Shown: in pieces, positions 7,801-15,960 of the stretch
How positions within the stretch are numbered: the first letter of the stretch is position 1
Layout: each line of letters starts with the position of its first letter
NCBI GenBank assembly: GCA_900552675.1
Contig: USAI01000015.1
Coordinates: 1-35,937, forward strand
Direction: 5' to 3'
DNA: 35,937 bases
Source of the DNA: an uncultured Prevotella sp.
GTDB taxonomy: Bacteria; Bacteroidota; Bacteroidia; Bacteroidales; Bacteroidaceae
Notes under the pieces: generated by a model
The model's input: only the letters and a program-made list of their open reading frames with translations
Told to the model about the DNA's origin: nothing
Database searches by the model: none
Program-made: the position numbers and the translations under genes

Positions 7801-10518
7801 ATGCTTACCATGTATGATAAATCGCTTGACCAACTGCTGAAGCACCGCTGGACGCTCAGTGCCGACTGGGTAAACCTTCTGCCTTCTACTCGCTGGGACT
7901 ATCGCGATGCTCAAACCCTAAGCCGTTATGGCGAGATGGCCTTCCGCCCATTGGGCGAGCGCGCACTCGACTTTAGCTCTTTCTACATGCCATGGATTGT
8001 GGCTAAGATAGAAAAACATGGTGAGGTGATGGTAAGAGGCTCAAAGAAACAGCTCTTGCGTACATCCTCGTTATTAAACGATAAGGTGTTCGACTATGTG
8101 CCTAACGAAGAAATGGAAATATCCAACTCTATGTTGGCCAAGATGGAAAAACGTACCATTACGGGCGCTGTTAAAGAAGATAGTGACGAGTGTGGCGATG
8201 CGGGCGAGCATGTCACTGCCGATATGGTGAACGTGCGAGAGAACCTTACCGAAACTGCCTTCTTTATGCCTACGCTTGAAACCGATGATAAGGGTAACGT
8301 GAAGGTGAAATTTACGTTGCCCGAGAGTGTTACCACATGGCGCTTGATGGGCATTGCTCACGATACCAACATGCGTATAGGACAGCTGGAGGCCGAGGCT
8401 GTGGCACAGAAAAAACTGATGATTGAACCTAACCTGCCGCGCTTTGTGCGTCCGGCTGATAAGGGTAGCATCGTGGCCCGTCTCAGTAACCTGTCTGAAC
8501 GCCGATTGGGTGGTACGGCTCGTCTTGAACTGCTGAACCCCGAGACAAACAAGACGGTGTATGCCAAAGACCTGAAATTTAAAATTGAAAAAGATACTAC
8601 CATCGCTCTCAGCTTTGCCCTGGATATGGCCCATGTGAAGAACGACGGACTGCTGATATGCCGCGTATCGGCTCAGGCAGCGGGCTTCAGCGATGGCGAA
8701 CAGCACTATCTGCCCGTGCTTTCGGCCAGCGAACAGGTCACTACAGCTGTGCCCTTTACGCAGCAAGGGGCGGGCACCAAGACCATTGACCTGAAGCCAC
8801 TGTTCAGTGGAAAGACGGTAGATGAGGGTAAACTGACGGTAGAATATACGAACAACCCCGCATGGCTGATGGTGCAAACGCTGCCTTCGGTTTCAACACG
8901 TGGCAACGAAGATGCCATATCATTGGCCACAGCCTATTATACCAATGTGGTGGGCCGCAAACTAATGACGCTGTCGCCTGCCATACAGCAAACGGTAGAG
9001 CAGTGGAAGCTGAATGCCGACAAACACCTGAAGAGCACGTTGACCGACAATGAAGAGGTGAAGAACATCTTGCTAAGCGAAACACCGTGGGTAGACGATG
9101 CCGAGACCGAAACCGACAATATGCGTCGCTTGGCCTCGTTCTACGATGCTAACACGCTTGATATGCGCCAAGCAGGATGGCTGGCCAAGCTGAAAAACTT
9201 GCAGAAGTATGACGGTTCGTTCAGTTGGTGGCCTGGCATGATGGGCAGCAAGCACGTTACCGTGTCGGTGGCCGAAACATTGGCACGCCTCGCATCAATG
9301 GATATGCTCGATAACGAGGGATGCAGCATCTTGATGATGGCTGTAAACTGGCTCGGCGGCGAGGCTTCGCGCGAGTGTAACGATATGCGCAAACGCGAGC
9401 AGAAGGGCGAGAAGCATGTGCGCCCCTCTGAGTTTGCCTGCGAGTATATGTATGTGTGCGCACTGACAGGTGCCAAAAAGTCGATGACATTGAAACGTCA
9501 AACCGACTATGATTATCTTATCGCTCATCTTGCAAAGCAAAACGCTGACCTCAGCATTGAAGGCAAGGCTCGTGCTGCTGTGGTGCTGGCCGAGGCTAAC
9601 CACAAGACCGAGGCTAACACGCTGATTGAAAGTATGCGACAATATCTGGTGAGCAAACCCGACATGGGCAGCTACTATGATACGCAAAAGGCGGGCTACT
9701 CGTGGCGCAACTATCGCATACCCACACAGGTGGCGGCTATTGAGGCTTTGCAGCGCCTGCAGCCTTCTGACCAAAAGACCATTGCCGATATGCAACTGTG
9801 GCTGTTACAGTGCAAGCGCACACAGGGATGGGACACACCGCTCTGCACCGTTGATGCTGTGTCGGCCTTCTTGGGTGGCAACGCGAAGGCGCTTACTGCT
9901 AATGAGGGCAAACCCACGGTGTTGAAGGTTGATGGCAAGCAGCTGACCATGCCTAAGCAGATGGCGGGCCTGGGCTATGTTAAGACCACGAAAGAGGGTA
10001 ACCATATGCGCACCTTTACGGCTGAAAAGTCGACCGATGGCACATCGTGGGGCGCCGTGTATGCTCAGTATGTGCAGCCGCTTGAAGAGGTAGAGAAGGC
10101 CTCGGCTGGCATTGCCATCAAGCGCACTTTCTATAAAGATGGTAAGCGCATTGACGTTACCAATACGGCCGAAGGTAACAAGGTGTTGAACGACCTGAAG
10201 GTGGGCGACCGCCTGACGGTGCGCCTCACCATTGATGCTGATCGCGACTACGACTTTGTGCAGGTTTCTGACCATCGTGCTGCCAACATGGAGCCTACCT
10301 CGCAGCTCAGCGGTTATCGCAATGGCAGCTATATGGTTACGCGCGATAATGCTACTTATTTCTTCTTCGACCGCTTGGCCAAGGGCCGTCACACCATTGA
10401 GGCGTCTTACTACATCGACCGCGCGGGAGCTTATCGCACGGGGCTCTGCACCGCACAGTGTGCTTACAGTCCTGAGTTTATGGCTCGCGACGTGGCTGTA
10501 GAAGTGGAAAGCAAGTAG
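4894..10518 (+). CDS. Large bacterial alpha-2-macroglobulin family protein
   Basis: The 1874-residue protein starts with a Sec signal peptide (MVKMKKMMLAMLLIVAWLMP, likely cleaved after SILA). There is no lipobox Cys, so it is predicted periplasmic or surface-soluble. A helical, TPR-like N-terminal region (about 30-300) precedes MG-type beta domains. The MG2-like block KLFTDRALYRPGQTVQLSA is near residue 517. The A2M signature block (ENLTETAFFMPTLETDDKG, then TLPESVTTWRLMGIAHD) begins near residue 1116. A thioester-domain-like helical region follows, but where CxEQ is expected there is PSVSTRGNEDAISLATAYY (near 1330), so no thioester can form. Thioester-less members are common in Bacteroidota. 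The family is thought to trap or bind proteases at the cell envelope; the target here is unknown. The C-terminus has macroglobulin-like beta domains. Confidence 0.9.
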   Translation: MVKMKKMMLAMLLIVAWLMPTSILADSYSSLWKQLARAIDKDQPKTELAILQKIAHKATIERAYGHLLKAQIKAVSVRQSLSPDSLRPSVIRLEGEQLKAEKAGNKVLAAVYAAVLGRAYDLFPKLCEDAADAEAASKQWYDKSLRHPDALAKAFATSYVPFVFDGVDSRIFGDDLLHIIGFQAGRTQFLHDYYEKAGNRQASCITALSLLREGKKEQVAALRKSKYLLAVDSLLNEYKDLMVAGEVAIERYNVMAEADDVQPKDMMNFIDYSLVHWGAWPRMNILRNAQSRLTLPSFHVAIGDDVLLPGVPRKVNLLSVVNVNELTMTVRRVNIDGDTTLDPAYDKEYAKLKAHFTADEPYTQTRRYIGMPAYKATRDSMTINPLKVGVYVVEFSTNNAAVRPERVLLRVSNLKVVCQSLPNHKQRFAVLNATTGQPVPGAKLRISTRRFNVKTNLRDVSTHVFDAKGEVIIDLKGKENYITYYAYTDDDKASMEGECYYGYHFYGNDRTAEPQLKLFTDRALYRPGQTVQLSAIAFSKSRNGASTMPNEKVVFKLRNASGKVVSTAEAMTDKYGTATTSFVLPTSGLNGTFSIRASVDGQRRVVAWNSIRVEEYKRPTFDITFAKPSTSYQAGDTVSLSATARTYSGVAVQGAKVLYRVVRRPALWWGRFGVRDRTTLLYADTAVTDGSGRFVARVPMTMPEREEGFEKVARFYSFDVTATVTDAGGESHDASATVPLGDKSTALSCTMPDKIERDSLHTIRFNYTNAAGEPLDGEVTYYIDDQRFTARTNSNQPLSAATLTSASHLLTAYCGTDTIQQHFVLFSMQDKKVATHTHDWFYTIANRFPANGQPVYVQVGSSDSVQHVLYTIFSGEKVLESDVLNLKDGEVMTRCFTYKPEYGDGLLLTYVWVKEGEVYRHEVKIACPKPDNRLTTTWTTFRDRLTPGQKEEWTLHIATPDGSAAKAQTMLTMYDKSLDQLLKHRWTLSADWVNLLPSTRWDYRDAQTLSRYGEMAFRPLGERALDFSSFYMPWIVAKIEKHGEVMVRGSKKQLLRTSSLLNDKVFDYVPNEEMEISNSMLAKMEKRTITGAVKEDSDECGDAGEHVTADMVNVRENLTETAFFMPTLETDDKGNVKVKFTLPESVTTWRLMGIAHDTNMRIGQLEAEAVAQKKLMIEPNLPRFVRPADKGSIVARLSNLSERRLGGTARLELLNPETNKTVYAKDLKFKIEKDTTIALSFALDMAHVKNDGLLICRVSAQAAGFSDGEQHYLPVLSASEQVTTAVPFTQQGAGTKTIDLKPLFSGKTVDEGKLTVEYTNNPAWLMVQTLPSVSTRGNEDAISLATAYYTNVVGRKLMTLSPAIQQTVEQWKLNADKHLKSTLTDNEEVKNILLSETPWVDDAETETDNMRRLASFYDANTLDMRQAGWLAKLKNLQKYDGSFSWWPGMMGSKHVTVSVAETLARLASMDMLDNEGCSILMMAVNWLGGEASRECNDMRKREQKGEKHVRPSEFACEYMYVCALTGAKKSMTLKRQTDYDYLIAHLAKQNADLSIEGKARAAVVLAEANHKTEANTLIESMRQYLVSKPDMGSYYDTQKAGYSWRNYRIPTQVAAIEALQRLQPSDQKTIADMQLWLLQCKRTQGWDTPLCTVDAVSAFLGGNAKALTANEGKPTVLKVDGKQLTMPKQMAGLGYVKTTKEGNHMRTFTAEKSTDGTSWGAVYAQYVQPLEEVEKASAGIAIKRTFYKDGKRIDVTNTAEGNKVLNDLKVGDRLTVRLTIDADRDYDFVQVSDHRAANMEPTSQLSGYRNGSYMVTRDNATYFFFDRLAKGRHTIEASYYIDRAGAYRTGLCTAQCAYSPEFMARDVAVEVESK

Positions 10519-10607
10519 CGCAAAACTTATGGCGACAAAAATGATAATAATATTTAAACGTCATTGAATAATTGTCGTAAAAACTTGGCCTTGTCGGCAT
10601 AAAGTGA

Positions 10608-10615
10608 TATATTTG
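10608..10615 (+). promoter_or_regulatory. Putative -7 box for the DUF1573-ispH transcript
   Basis: TATATTTG matches TAnnTTTG exactly, with TTGG at 10585-10588 (19-base spacing) as a possible -33 element. If used, the transcript has a leader of about 160 bases that contains the whole 22-23-bp tandem array. Confidence 0.5.
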
Positions 10616-10646
10616 CATATAGTTACTGGGCTTGCAGAGTGTAAGC

Positions 10647-10737
10647 TCAGTGCTTGCATAATATAACGTCAGTGCTTGCTTGAGATAAGCCTCAGTGCTT
10701 GCTTGAGATAAGCCTCAGTGCTTGCATGATGATGTTC
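10647..10737. repeat. Tandem array, four 22-23-bp units
   Basis: Units begin TCAGTGCTTGC at 10647, 10669, 10692 and 10715. The second and third are identical over 23 bp (TCAGTGCTTGCTTGAGATAA plus GCC). GCTT and AAGC within a unit could pair. The array lies between the alpha-2-macroglobulin stop and the DUF1573 start. Confidence 0.85.
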
Positions 10738-10778
10738 TGACAGTGAGCAATGTTTAAACCTTTTATATCGCGATAAAT

Positions 10779-11849
10779 ATGAAAATGATCAAGATAATGT
10801 TGGCCTCGTTATGGTTGATGCCTGCCTCGATGTGGGCTCAGAAACTGGTGGTGGCCAACGAAACCATCGATTGCGGACAGGTGACCTATCAGGCTCCTGT
10901 AGTGGCCGAATATGAAATTAGCAACCGAAGCAATCAGCCTATGCACATTGAAAAGGTGCGTATGAGCTGTGGATGCACTGAGGTTGACTATCCGAAAGAT
11001 GAGATTGTGGCTGGCGAAACCTTCTCGGTAAAGGTGACGTATGATGCCATGACTATGGGACATTTTGATAAGTTTGTCGACCTATACCTTGATAATGCCG
11101 ACAAACCTTTGGCACTGCGCATGAAAGGTGTGGTGGTGCCCGAGGTTATCGACTATGCCGGAACCTATCCCTTCATGCTGGGACAAATTTTGGCCGACAG
11201 AAACGATATCGAATTTGACGATGTAAATCGTGGCGAGCAACCCCAACAGAAAATACATATTCGTAACACCACTGACCAAACGCTTCGTCCGCAGGTGATG
11301 CACTTGCCCAACTATCTGAAGGCCGATGTGGCGCCTACAAAGGTGAAACCTGGCCATTCTGGTGTTATCACCCTTACGCTCGACTCGCGTTCGCTGCCCG
11401 AGATGGGCTTGAACCAAACCAGCGTGTTCTTGGGTGGCTTCCCTGGCGACAAGGTAAGTGCTGATAAAGAAATTACTATTTCGGCTGTACTGTTGCCCAA
11501 CTTTGAGAAGTTGTCGGCACATCAGTTGGCTATCGCTCCAAAGATTGAACTTTCTGAGATGGAGGTCAACTTTCCGCCATTTGGTAAAAAGAAAAAGCAG
11601 CGTGCCGTCATACGTCTACGCAATGTGGGTAAAAGTGTGTTAGATATTCGCAGCTTGCGTATGTTTACATCGGCTTTACAGGTGTCGCTGAACACAACGC
11701 ATCTGGCTCCGGGAGCCGAGGCTAAACTGAAGATAACGGTTGATGCCGCTAAACTGAAAGAGGCTCGCAACAAACCTCGTGTGCTGATGATAACCAACGA
11801 TCCTGACAACGCAAAGGTTACCATTAATATTAATGTGCATGACAAATAG
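10779..11849 (+). CDS. Secreted DUF1573 (Ig-like) protein
   Basis: The 356-residue protein has a signal peptide (MKMIKIMLASLWLMPASMWA, cleavage before QKL). A DUF1573 domain covers about residues 25-120, with the family's cysteine motif MSCGCTEVDYPKDEI. Two further beta-sandwich segments follow: residues 140-235, with KVKPGHSGVITLTLD, and 250-356, with VNFPPFGKKKKQRAVIRLRN. These resemble repeats of the same ASPM/MSP-like Ig fold. DUF1573 proteins are exported Bacteroidota proteins of unknown function, thought to mediate protein contacts at the envelope. The gene lies between the alpha-2-macroglobulin gene and ispH, 55 bases before the latter. It may share transcription with ispH, from the promoter at 10608-10615. 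Confidence 0.85.
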   Translation: MKMIKIMLASLWLMPASMWAQKLVVANETIDCGQVTYQAPVVAEYEISNRSNQPMHIEKVRMSCGCTEVDYPKDEIVAGETFSVKVTYDAMTMGHFDKFVDLYLDNADKPLALRMKGVVVPEVIDYAGTYPFMLGQILADRNDIEFDDVNRGEQPQQKIHIRNTTDQTLRPQVMHLPNYLKADVAPTKVKPGHSGVITLTLDSRSLPEMGLNQTSVFLGGFPGDKVSADKEITISAVLLPNFEKLSAHQLAIAPKIELSEMEVNFPPFGKKKKQRAVIRLRNVGKSVLDIRSLRMFTSALQVSLNTTHLAPGAEAKLKITVDAAKLKEARNKPRVLMITNDPDNAKVTININVHDK

Positions 11850-11904
11850 CACAATACACACGGTTGTATACTGTAAAAGATATCAAAATTAATAGCAAAA
11901 CAAA

Positions 11905-12762
11905 ATGCTACAAATAGAGATTGATAATGGCAGTGGCTTCTGCTTCGGCGTTACCACAGCCATTAAGAAGGCTGAAGAAGAGTTGGCCGATGGCAAGACA
12001 TTATATTGCTTGGGCGACATTGTGCATAATGGCATGGAGGTAGAACGTTTGCATGGACATGGCTTGCTAACCATTAACCATGACGAACTGATGCGTTTGC
12101 ACAATGTAAAGGTGCTGTTGCGGGCTCATGGCGAACCCCCAGCAACCTATACCATGGCCGAGGCTAACCATATACAGATTATTGATGCCACCTGCCCAGT
12201 GGTGTTGCAACTGCAACGACGTATCAAACGACAGTATGATGCCGACCCGAATGCTCAGATTGTGATTTTCGGAAAGAGCGGACACGCCGAGGTGTTGGGA
12301 TTGGTGGGCCAAACGCAAGGCCATGCCGTGGTGGTTGAAAGTCTTGAAGATGTGAAGCAGCTTGACCTCTCGCGCAACACGTATCTCTACTCGCAAACCA
12401 CAAAAAGTTTGGACGAGTTTCATCGTATCATCGAATATATTCAAGAACATATTGCACCTACAGCTACCTTCCGTAGCTTCGACACCATTTGCCGACAGGT
12501 GGCCAACCGTATGCCCAATATAGCCAATTTTGCTTCGCGTCACGATATTATTTTGTTTGTATGCGGACATAAAAGCAGTAACGGCAAGGTGTTGTTTAAC
12601 GAGTGTAAGCGTGTGAATGAACATAGCTTCTTGGTAGAGAAACCTGAAGAGATTGACCTCTCGTGGTTTAAGGGCAAGCAGTCGGTGGGCATCTGTGGTG
12701 CTACCAGCACACCCAAATGGCTGATGGAACAATGTCGCGATTATATAGAGAAATATCTTTAA
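11905..12762 (+). CDS. ispH: 4-hydroxy-3-methylbut-2-enyl diphosphate reductase
   Basis: IspH (LytB) performs the last step of the MEP isoprenoid pathway, reducing HMBPP to IPP and DMAPP with a 4Fe-4S cluster. The three cluster cysteines are visible: C13 (GSGFCFGVTTAI), C97 (DATCPVV) and C196 (DTICRQV). Other conserved blocks are LGDIVHNG, LLRAHGEPP, FGKSGHAEVLGLVGQT, YSQTTKS and CGHKSSNGKVLF. At 285 residues it is a full-length single-domain enzyme. It is cytosolic and lies 55 bases after the DUF1573 gene on the same strand. Confidence 0.95.
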   Translation: MLQIEIDNGSGFCFGVTTAIKKAEEELADGKTLYCLGDIVHNGMEVERLHGHGLLTINHDELMRLHNVKVLLRAHGEPPATYTMAEANHIQIIDATCPVVLQLQRRIKRQYDADPNAQIVIFGKSGHAEVLGLVGQTQGHAVVVESLEDVKQLDLSRNTYLYSQTTKSLDEFHRIIEYIQEHIAPTATFRSFDTICRQVANRMPNIANFASRHDIILFVCGHKSSNGKVLFNECKRVNEHSFLVEKPEEIDLSWFKGKQSVGICGATSTPKWLMEQCRDYIEKYL

Positions 12763-12778
12763 TGTTTTTACTGGTATT

Positions 12779-12862
12779 AATAGAAAGTAGTTGTATCTAA
12801 ATAGAAATGGTTTGTATATAAATAGAAACTGTTTGCATATAAATAGAAACTGTTTGCATTGA
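12779..12862. repeat. Tandem array, four 21-bp units upstream of exbB
   Basis: The block AATAGAAA recurs at 12779, 12800, 12821 and 12842, exactly 21 bp apart. The third and fourth units read AATAGAAACTGTTTGCAT. Each unit contains a TTTG, so several overlapping -33-like elements face the exbB start. No separate canonical -7 box was found. Confidence 0.85.
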
Positions 12863-12887
12863 AAATAGATATTGTAGTAAATTGAAA

Positions 12888-13643
12888 ATGAAGGAAATGT
12901 TTAGAAACAAGATATTTGCATTTAATAATAGGGTAGCACAATTGTTGCTTGCTATCTTCTTTGTATGCACCTATTGCTTGGGCGCGTCGGCACAAACGGT
13001 TGAGCCCTCAGGGTGGCATGAGGTGCTGAAGGTAAAGTTTATTGAAGGCGATGCTGCCTTTATGTCGTTAGTGGCTTTTGCTTTAGTGCTGGGTTTAGCC
13101 TTCTGCATAGAGCGCATTATCTATCTCAGCATGTCTGAAATAGATACCGATGCTTTTCAGCGTTCGCTCGACGAAAAGATTAGTAACAATGATATTGAAG
13201 GCGCCAAGGAGTTGTGTCGTAACACGCGTGGCCCCGTGGCCTCTATTTGTTATCAGGGGTTGGTGCGCTGCGACGCTCCTGCCGAAGATATTGAACGTTC
13301 TATCTCGTCTTACGGCACGGTGCAGGTGGCACTGCTTGAGAAAGGTTGCTCGTGGATAAAACTGTTTATTGCTATGGCTCCCTCGTTAGGCTTTTTGGGC
13401 ACAGTAATAGGTATGGTGATGGCTTTTGAACAGATACAACAGGTGGGCGATATCAATCCTACTATTGTGGCTGCTGGCATGAAGGTGGCGCTTATCACCA
13501 CCATCTTCGGCATTATTGTAGCATTGGTGCTACAGCTGTTTTATAATTATATCATGTCGAAGATTGACCACCTGACGGCACGGATGGAGGAAAGTGCCAT
13601 TGTGCTGTTAGATGCACTGATAAAGCGCCGTAACAATCAATAA
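12888..13643 (+). CDS. exbB: MotA/TolQ/ExbB proton channel protein
   Basis: The 251-residue integral membrane protein (start at ATG 12888, preferred over an in-frame TTG at 12882) has an N-terminal hydrophobic segment ending CLGASAQ. Three further segments are FMSLVAFALVLGLAFCIERII, the pore region KLFIAMAPSLGFLGTVIGMV and VALITTIFGIIVALVLQLFYNYI. The GLLGTV-like motif (GFLGTVIGM) and the P-T-I-V-A-A-G-M-K-V-A-L-I-T-T segment are typical of ExbB/TolQ. It should form the stator with the two ExbD proteins and convert proton motive force into mechanical work on a TonB-like partner, which is not in this window. It heads a four-gene operon. Confidence 0.9.
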   Translation: MKEMFRNKIFAFNNRVAQLLLAIFFVCTYCLGASAQTVEPSGWHEVLKVKFIEGDAAFMSLVAFALVLGLAFCIERIIYLSMSEIDTDAFQRSLDEKISNNDIEGAKELCRNTRGPVASICYQGLVRCDAPAEDIERSISSYGTVQVALLEKGCSWIKLFIAMAPSLGFLGTVIGMVMAFEQIQQVGDINPTIVAAGMKVALITTIFGIIVALVLQLFYNYIMSKIDHLTARMEESAIVLLDALIKRRNNQ

Positions 13644-13662
13644 CAGGAAAGGAGAAATTGCC

Positions 13663-14217
13663 ATGATGCTACAACGCAAATTAGGTATGACAAGTGACCA
13701 TACGGGGTTGACGGCGGCCTGGACTCAATATGTTCTTTACGTATTGATAGCCTTGATTGTATTGCTTTTTGCTCTGTTTTATTTGGTGGGCTTCGATATT
13801 CCTTATGATGAGAACCCCGACTACAACGCTCCGTTGCTCACGGGTGTGCTCATCTCTTTTGCAATACTGTTGTTGCTGGTCACCACTGTTTTGGCTATCG
13901 TTTCAGGTGTGCGCTCGATGTATAAATATCGCAGCAAGCATAAGAAAGAAAATGGTATACGTTCGGCACGCATCATTATGGCAGTGTCGGCTGGCACCCT
14001 GTGCATGCTTTTGCTTTCGTTTCTTTTGGCGCCCATGGGCGCAATAAAGGTGAATGGTGCGCTGTTTACTGATGGCTTTTGGTTGCGTGTGGCCGAGATG
14101 TTTGTCGACACGTCGCTCTTCTTGCTGTTGGCTGCCTTTGCAACAGTGGGCATTGGCTATGCAATACGTGTGAAACGGCATAATGAAAAGATGAAACGGA
14201 GGAACCAAACATGCTGA
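13663..14217 (+). CDS. Membrane protein inside the exbB-exbD operon
   Basis: The 184-residue protein has about four hydrophobic segments: VLYVLIALIVLLFALFYLVG (23-42), LLTGVLISFAILLLLVTTVLAI (57-80), IIMAVSAGTLCMLLLSFLLAPMG (104-126) and FVDTSLFLLLAAFATVGIGYAI (147-170). Loops carry basic residues (MYKYRSKHKKENGIR; RVKRHNEKMKRRNQ). I recognise no named family. It starts 19 bases after exbB and overlaps exbD1 by seven bases, so it is translationally linked. Its place suggests an accessory subunit of the ExbBD motor, as seen in some Bacteroidota operons. Confidence 0.75.
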   Translation: MMLQRKLGMTSDHTGLTAAWTQYVLYVLIALIVLLFALFYLVGFDIPYDENPDYNAPLLTGVLISFAILLLLVTTVLAIVSGVRSMYKYRSKHKKENGIRSARIIMAVSAGTLCMLLLSFLLAPMGAIKVNGALFTDGFWLRVAEMFVDTSLFLLLAAFATVGIGYAIRVKRHNEKMKRRNQTC

Positions 14218-14741
14218 TAAAACGTAGGCGACGCGATGTGCCGACGCTGAACACCACCTCAACGGCCGACATCTCTTTCATGTTGCTCATCTTCTTTCTC
14301 GTCACCACATCAATGGATGTTGACCGTGGTATCACGCGCCAACTGCCACCCGTAGATAAGACCGAAGATGTGCAACCACTTGACATTGCTCGCAGCAAAC
14401 TAATGACAATTGAGGTGCTGGCGGGTGGTGTGATACATATTGATGGCAAACCTGCGCCAGTGAAGGGCTTGCGAAACCGTATTGCCAGTTTTGTGATGCG
14501 CGACAAAGAACAGCATCTCATAAATATTCAGACGGCCGACGATGCCTGCTATGACACTTATTTTGCACTGCAAAACGAACTGGTAGCAGCCTATGCCGCT
14601 GTGCGTGACAAAGAGGCTATGCGCCGATATGGGCATGTGTTGTCGTTATGTACAGCCCAGCAACGACAGACGGTACTGGAGGCTTGCCCACAACATGTGG
14701 CCGAAAACTATGATAGCATACAGAAAGGAGGGAAACCATGA
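14211..14741 (+). CDS. exbD: ExbD/TolR family protein 1
   Basis: The 176-residue protein has the usual short cytoplasmic start (MLIKRRRRDVPTLNTTSTAD), then one transmembrane helix with the proton-carrying Asp (STADISFMLLIFFLVTTSMD). A periplasmic domain follows (LMTIEVLAGGVIHIDGKPAP, NRIASFVMRDKEQHLINIQT). An extra C-terminal stretch after about residue 120 (LVAAYAAVRDKEAMRRYGHV) resembles the assembly-type region seen in Bacteroidota ExbD proteins. It overlaps its upstream neighbour by seven bases and the second exbD by four. Confidence 0.88.
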   Translation: MLIKRRRRDVPTLNTTSTADISFMLLIFFLVTTSMDVDRGITRQLPPVDKTEDVQPLDIARSKLMTIEVLAGGVIHIDGKPAPVKGLRNRIASFVMRDKEQHLINIQTADDACYDTYFALQNELVAAYAAVRDKEAMRRYGHVLSLCTAQQRQTVLEACPQHVAENYDSIQKGGKP

Positions 14742-15286
14742 TACGCCGAAACCGTCGATTGCGCGAGGTGCCGATGCTCAACACGGCTTCGTTGCCCGAT
14801 CTTATCTTTACCGTGCTCTTCTTTTTCATGATTGTTACGCACATGCGCACCACCACCAGCAAGGTGAAATATGCCTTACCACAAGGCACCGAACTAAAAC
14901 GATTGGTGAAGAAGTCGGCAGTTACCTATATATATATAGGACGTGACATGCCCGAAACCACGCGTGAAACCTCTACGGTAGCATCGCCCAACACCTCTTC
15001 TGCAGTATCGCCCAACACCTCTTCTGCTTCATCGATGGATGTGTCGGCTTATAAGGTGCAACTGAATAACAGGGTGGGTACCATCGGCGAGGTGGCCAGT
15101 TTTGTAGCAAACGAGAAAAAACGCATGAACCCCGACGACCAAGTAAAGATGACGGTATCGATAAAGGCCGACCGTTCAACACCTATGTATGTTATCAACG
15201 CCGTAAAAAGGGCTGTAAGGGCTGGCGGTGCTACCCGCATTAATTATTCGGCAGAACGGGAAAGTGACAAATTAAAACAAAAATAG
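14738..15286 (+). CDS. exbD: ExbD/TolR family protein 2
   Basis: The 182-residue protein starts MIRRNRRLREVPMLNTASLP. One transmembrane helix contains the Asp (LPDLIFTVLFFFMIVTHM). A linker with a short repeat (SPNTSSA twice, about residues 84-97, from a 24-bp DNA repeat) leads to a periplasmic domain ending VKMTVSIKADRSTPMYVINA, then VKRAVRAGGATRINYSAE, the usual ExbD C-terminal fold. ATGA overlap with exbD1 indicates translational coupling. Two different ExbD proteins per ExbB is common in Bacteroidota TonB systems. No terminator was recognised before the Lrp promoter. Confidence 0.88.
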   Translation: MIRRNRRLREVPMLNTASLPDLIFTVLFFFMIVTHMRTTTSKVKYALPQGTELKRLVKKSAVTYIYIGRDMPETTRETSTVASPNTSSAVSPNTSSASSMDVSAYKVQLNNRVGTIGEVASFVANEKKRMNPDDQVKMTVSIKADRSTPMYVINAVKRAVRAGGATRINYSAERESDKLKQK

Positions 15287-15318
15287 GTTAATTTGTTGTG
15301 ATTTTCGTTATTTTGCAT

Positions 15319-15326
15319 TATCTTTG
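15319..15326 (+). promoter_or_regulatory. Promoter of the Lrp-family regulator
   Basis: TATCTTTG is an exact TAnnTTTG match 25 bases before the ATG, with TTTG at 15292-15295 as a candidate -33 box. Confidence 0.6.
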
Positions 15327-15351
15327 CAAGCAAATTATATAATTTATAAGA

Positions 15352-15825
15352 ATGTCACATCATAATTTAGACTCATTAGACAAGAAAATTCTGCACCTTA
15401 TTGCTGAGGATGCACGAATTCCGTTTCTTGAAGTGGCACGCGCATGTAATGTGAGCGGTGCAGCTATTCATCAGCGTATTCAGAAGCTTACCAGTTTAGG
15501 TATTCTTAAAGGCTCACAGTTTGTTATCGATCCTGAGAAGATTGGTTATGAAACATGTGCTTACATAGGCTTGTTCTTGAAGAACCCCGAGAAGTTTGAT
15601 GAGGTGGTTGAGGCATTGCGTCAGATACCTGAGGTGGTAGAGTGTCATTACACCACTGGAGGCTTTGATATGTTTATCAAGATATATGCTTTCAATAACC
15701 ATCATTTGCTCAATATCATTCACGATAAGCTTCAGCCGTTAGGCCTTTCGCGTAGCGAGACCATCATTTCGTTCAATGCGGCCATCAACCGCCAGCTGCC
15801 TCTCGTGAATTTGCCTGAAGATTAA
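15352..15825 (+). CDS. Lrp/AsnC family transcriptional regulator
   Basis: The 157-residue protein has an N-terminal winged helix (DSLDKKILHLIAEDARIPFL, then EVARACNVSGAAIHQRIQKL). The C-terminal RAM/AsnC ligand-binding domain follows (CAYIGLFLKNPEKFDEVVEA, VVECHYTTGGFDMFIKIYAF). Members form dimers to octamers and respond to amino acids or similar small molecules; the effector here is unknown. It has its own promoter and is followed by a clear terminator at 15903-15942, so it is probably monocistronic. Confidence 0.92.
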   Translation: MSHHNLDSLDKKILHLIAEDARIPFLEVARACNVSGAAIHQRIQKLTSLGILKGSQFVIDPEKIGYETCAYIGLFLKNPEKFDEVVEALRQIPEVVECHYTTGGFDMFIKIYAFNNHHLLNIIHDKLQPLGLSRSETIISFNAAINRQLPLVNLPED

Positions 15826-15902
15826 GCATTAGCATTGGTTTATACGAATACGGCTGTATGGGTAAGATATACAGCTGGCATCGTTAGCCCACTATATACA
15901 TG

Positions 15903-15942
15903 AAAATCCGCAATACCCGTAATATAGGTGTTGCGGATTTTT
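15903..15942 (+). terminator. Intrinsic terminator after the Lrp gene
   Basis: AAAATCCGCAATACC pairs with GGTGTTGCGGATTTT (one mismatch) around a 9-base loop, followed by TTTC. It lies 78 bases after the Lrp stop. Confidence 0.75.
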
Positions 15943-15960
15943 CGTTGTATGTGTTTCTGT

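Noticed and set aside
8074..8877. Long minus-strand frame (267 codons) inside the alpha-2-macroglobulin gene
   Set aside because: Antisense shadow: His-rich composition, no promoter, and the plus strand clearly encodes the A2M domain.
10647..10737. Tandem array considered as a CRISPR array
   Set aside because: Units are contiguous without unique spacers and no cas gene is present.
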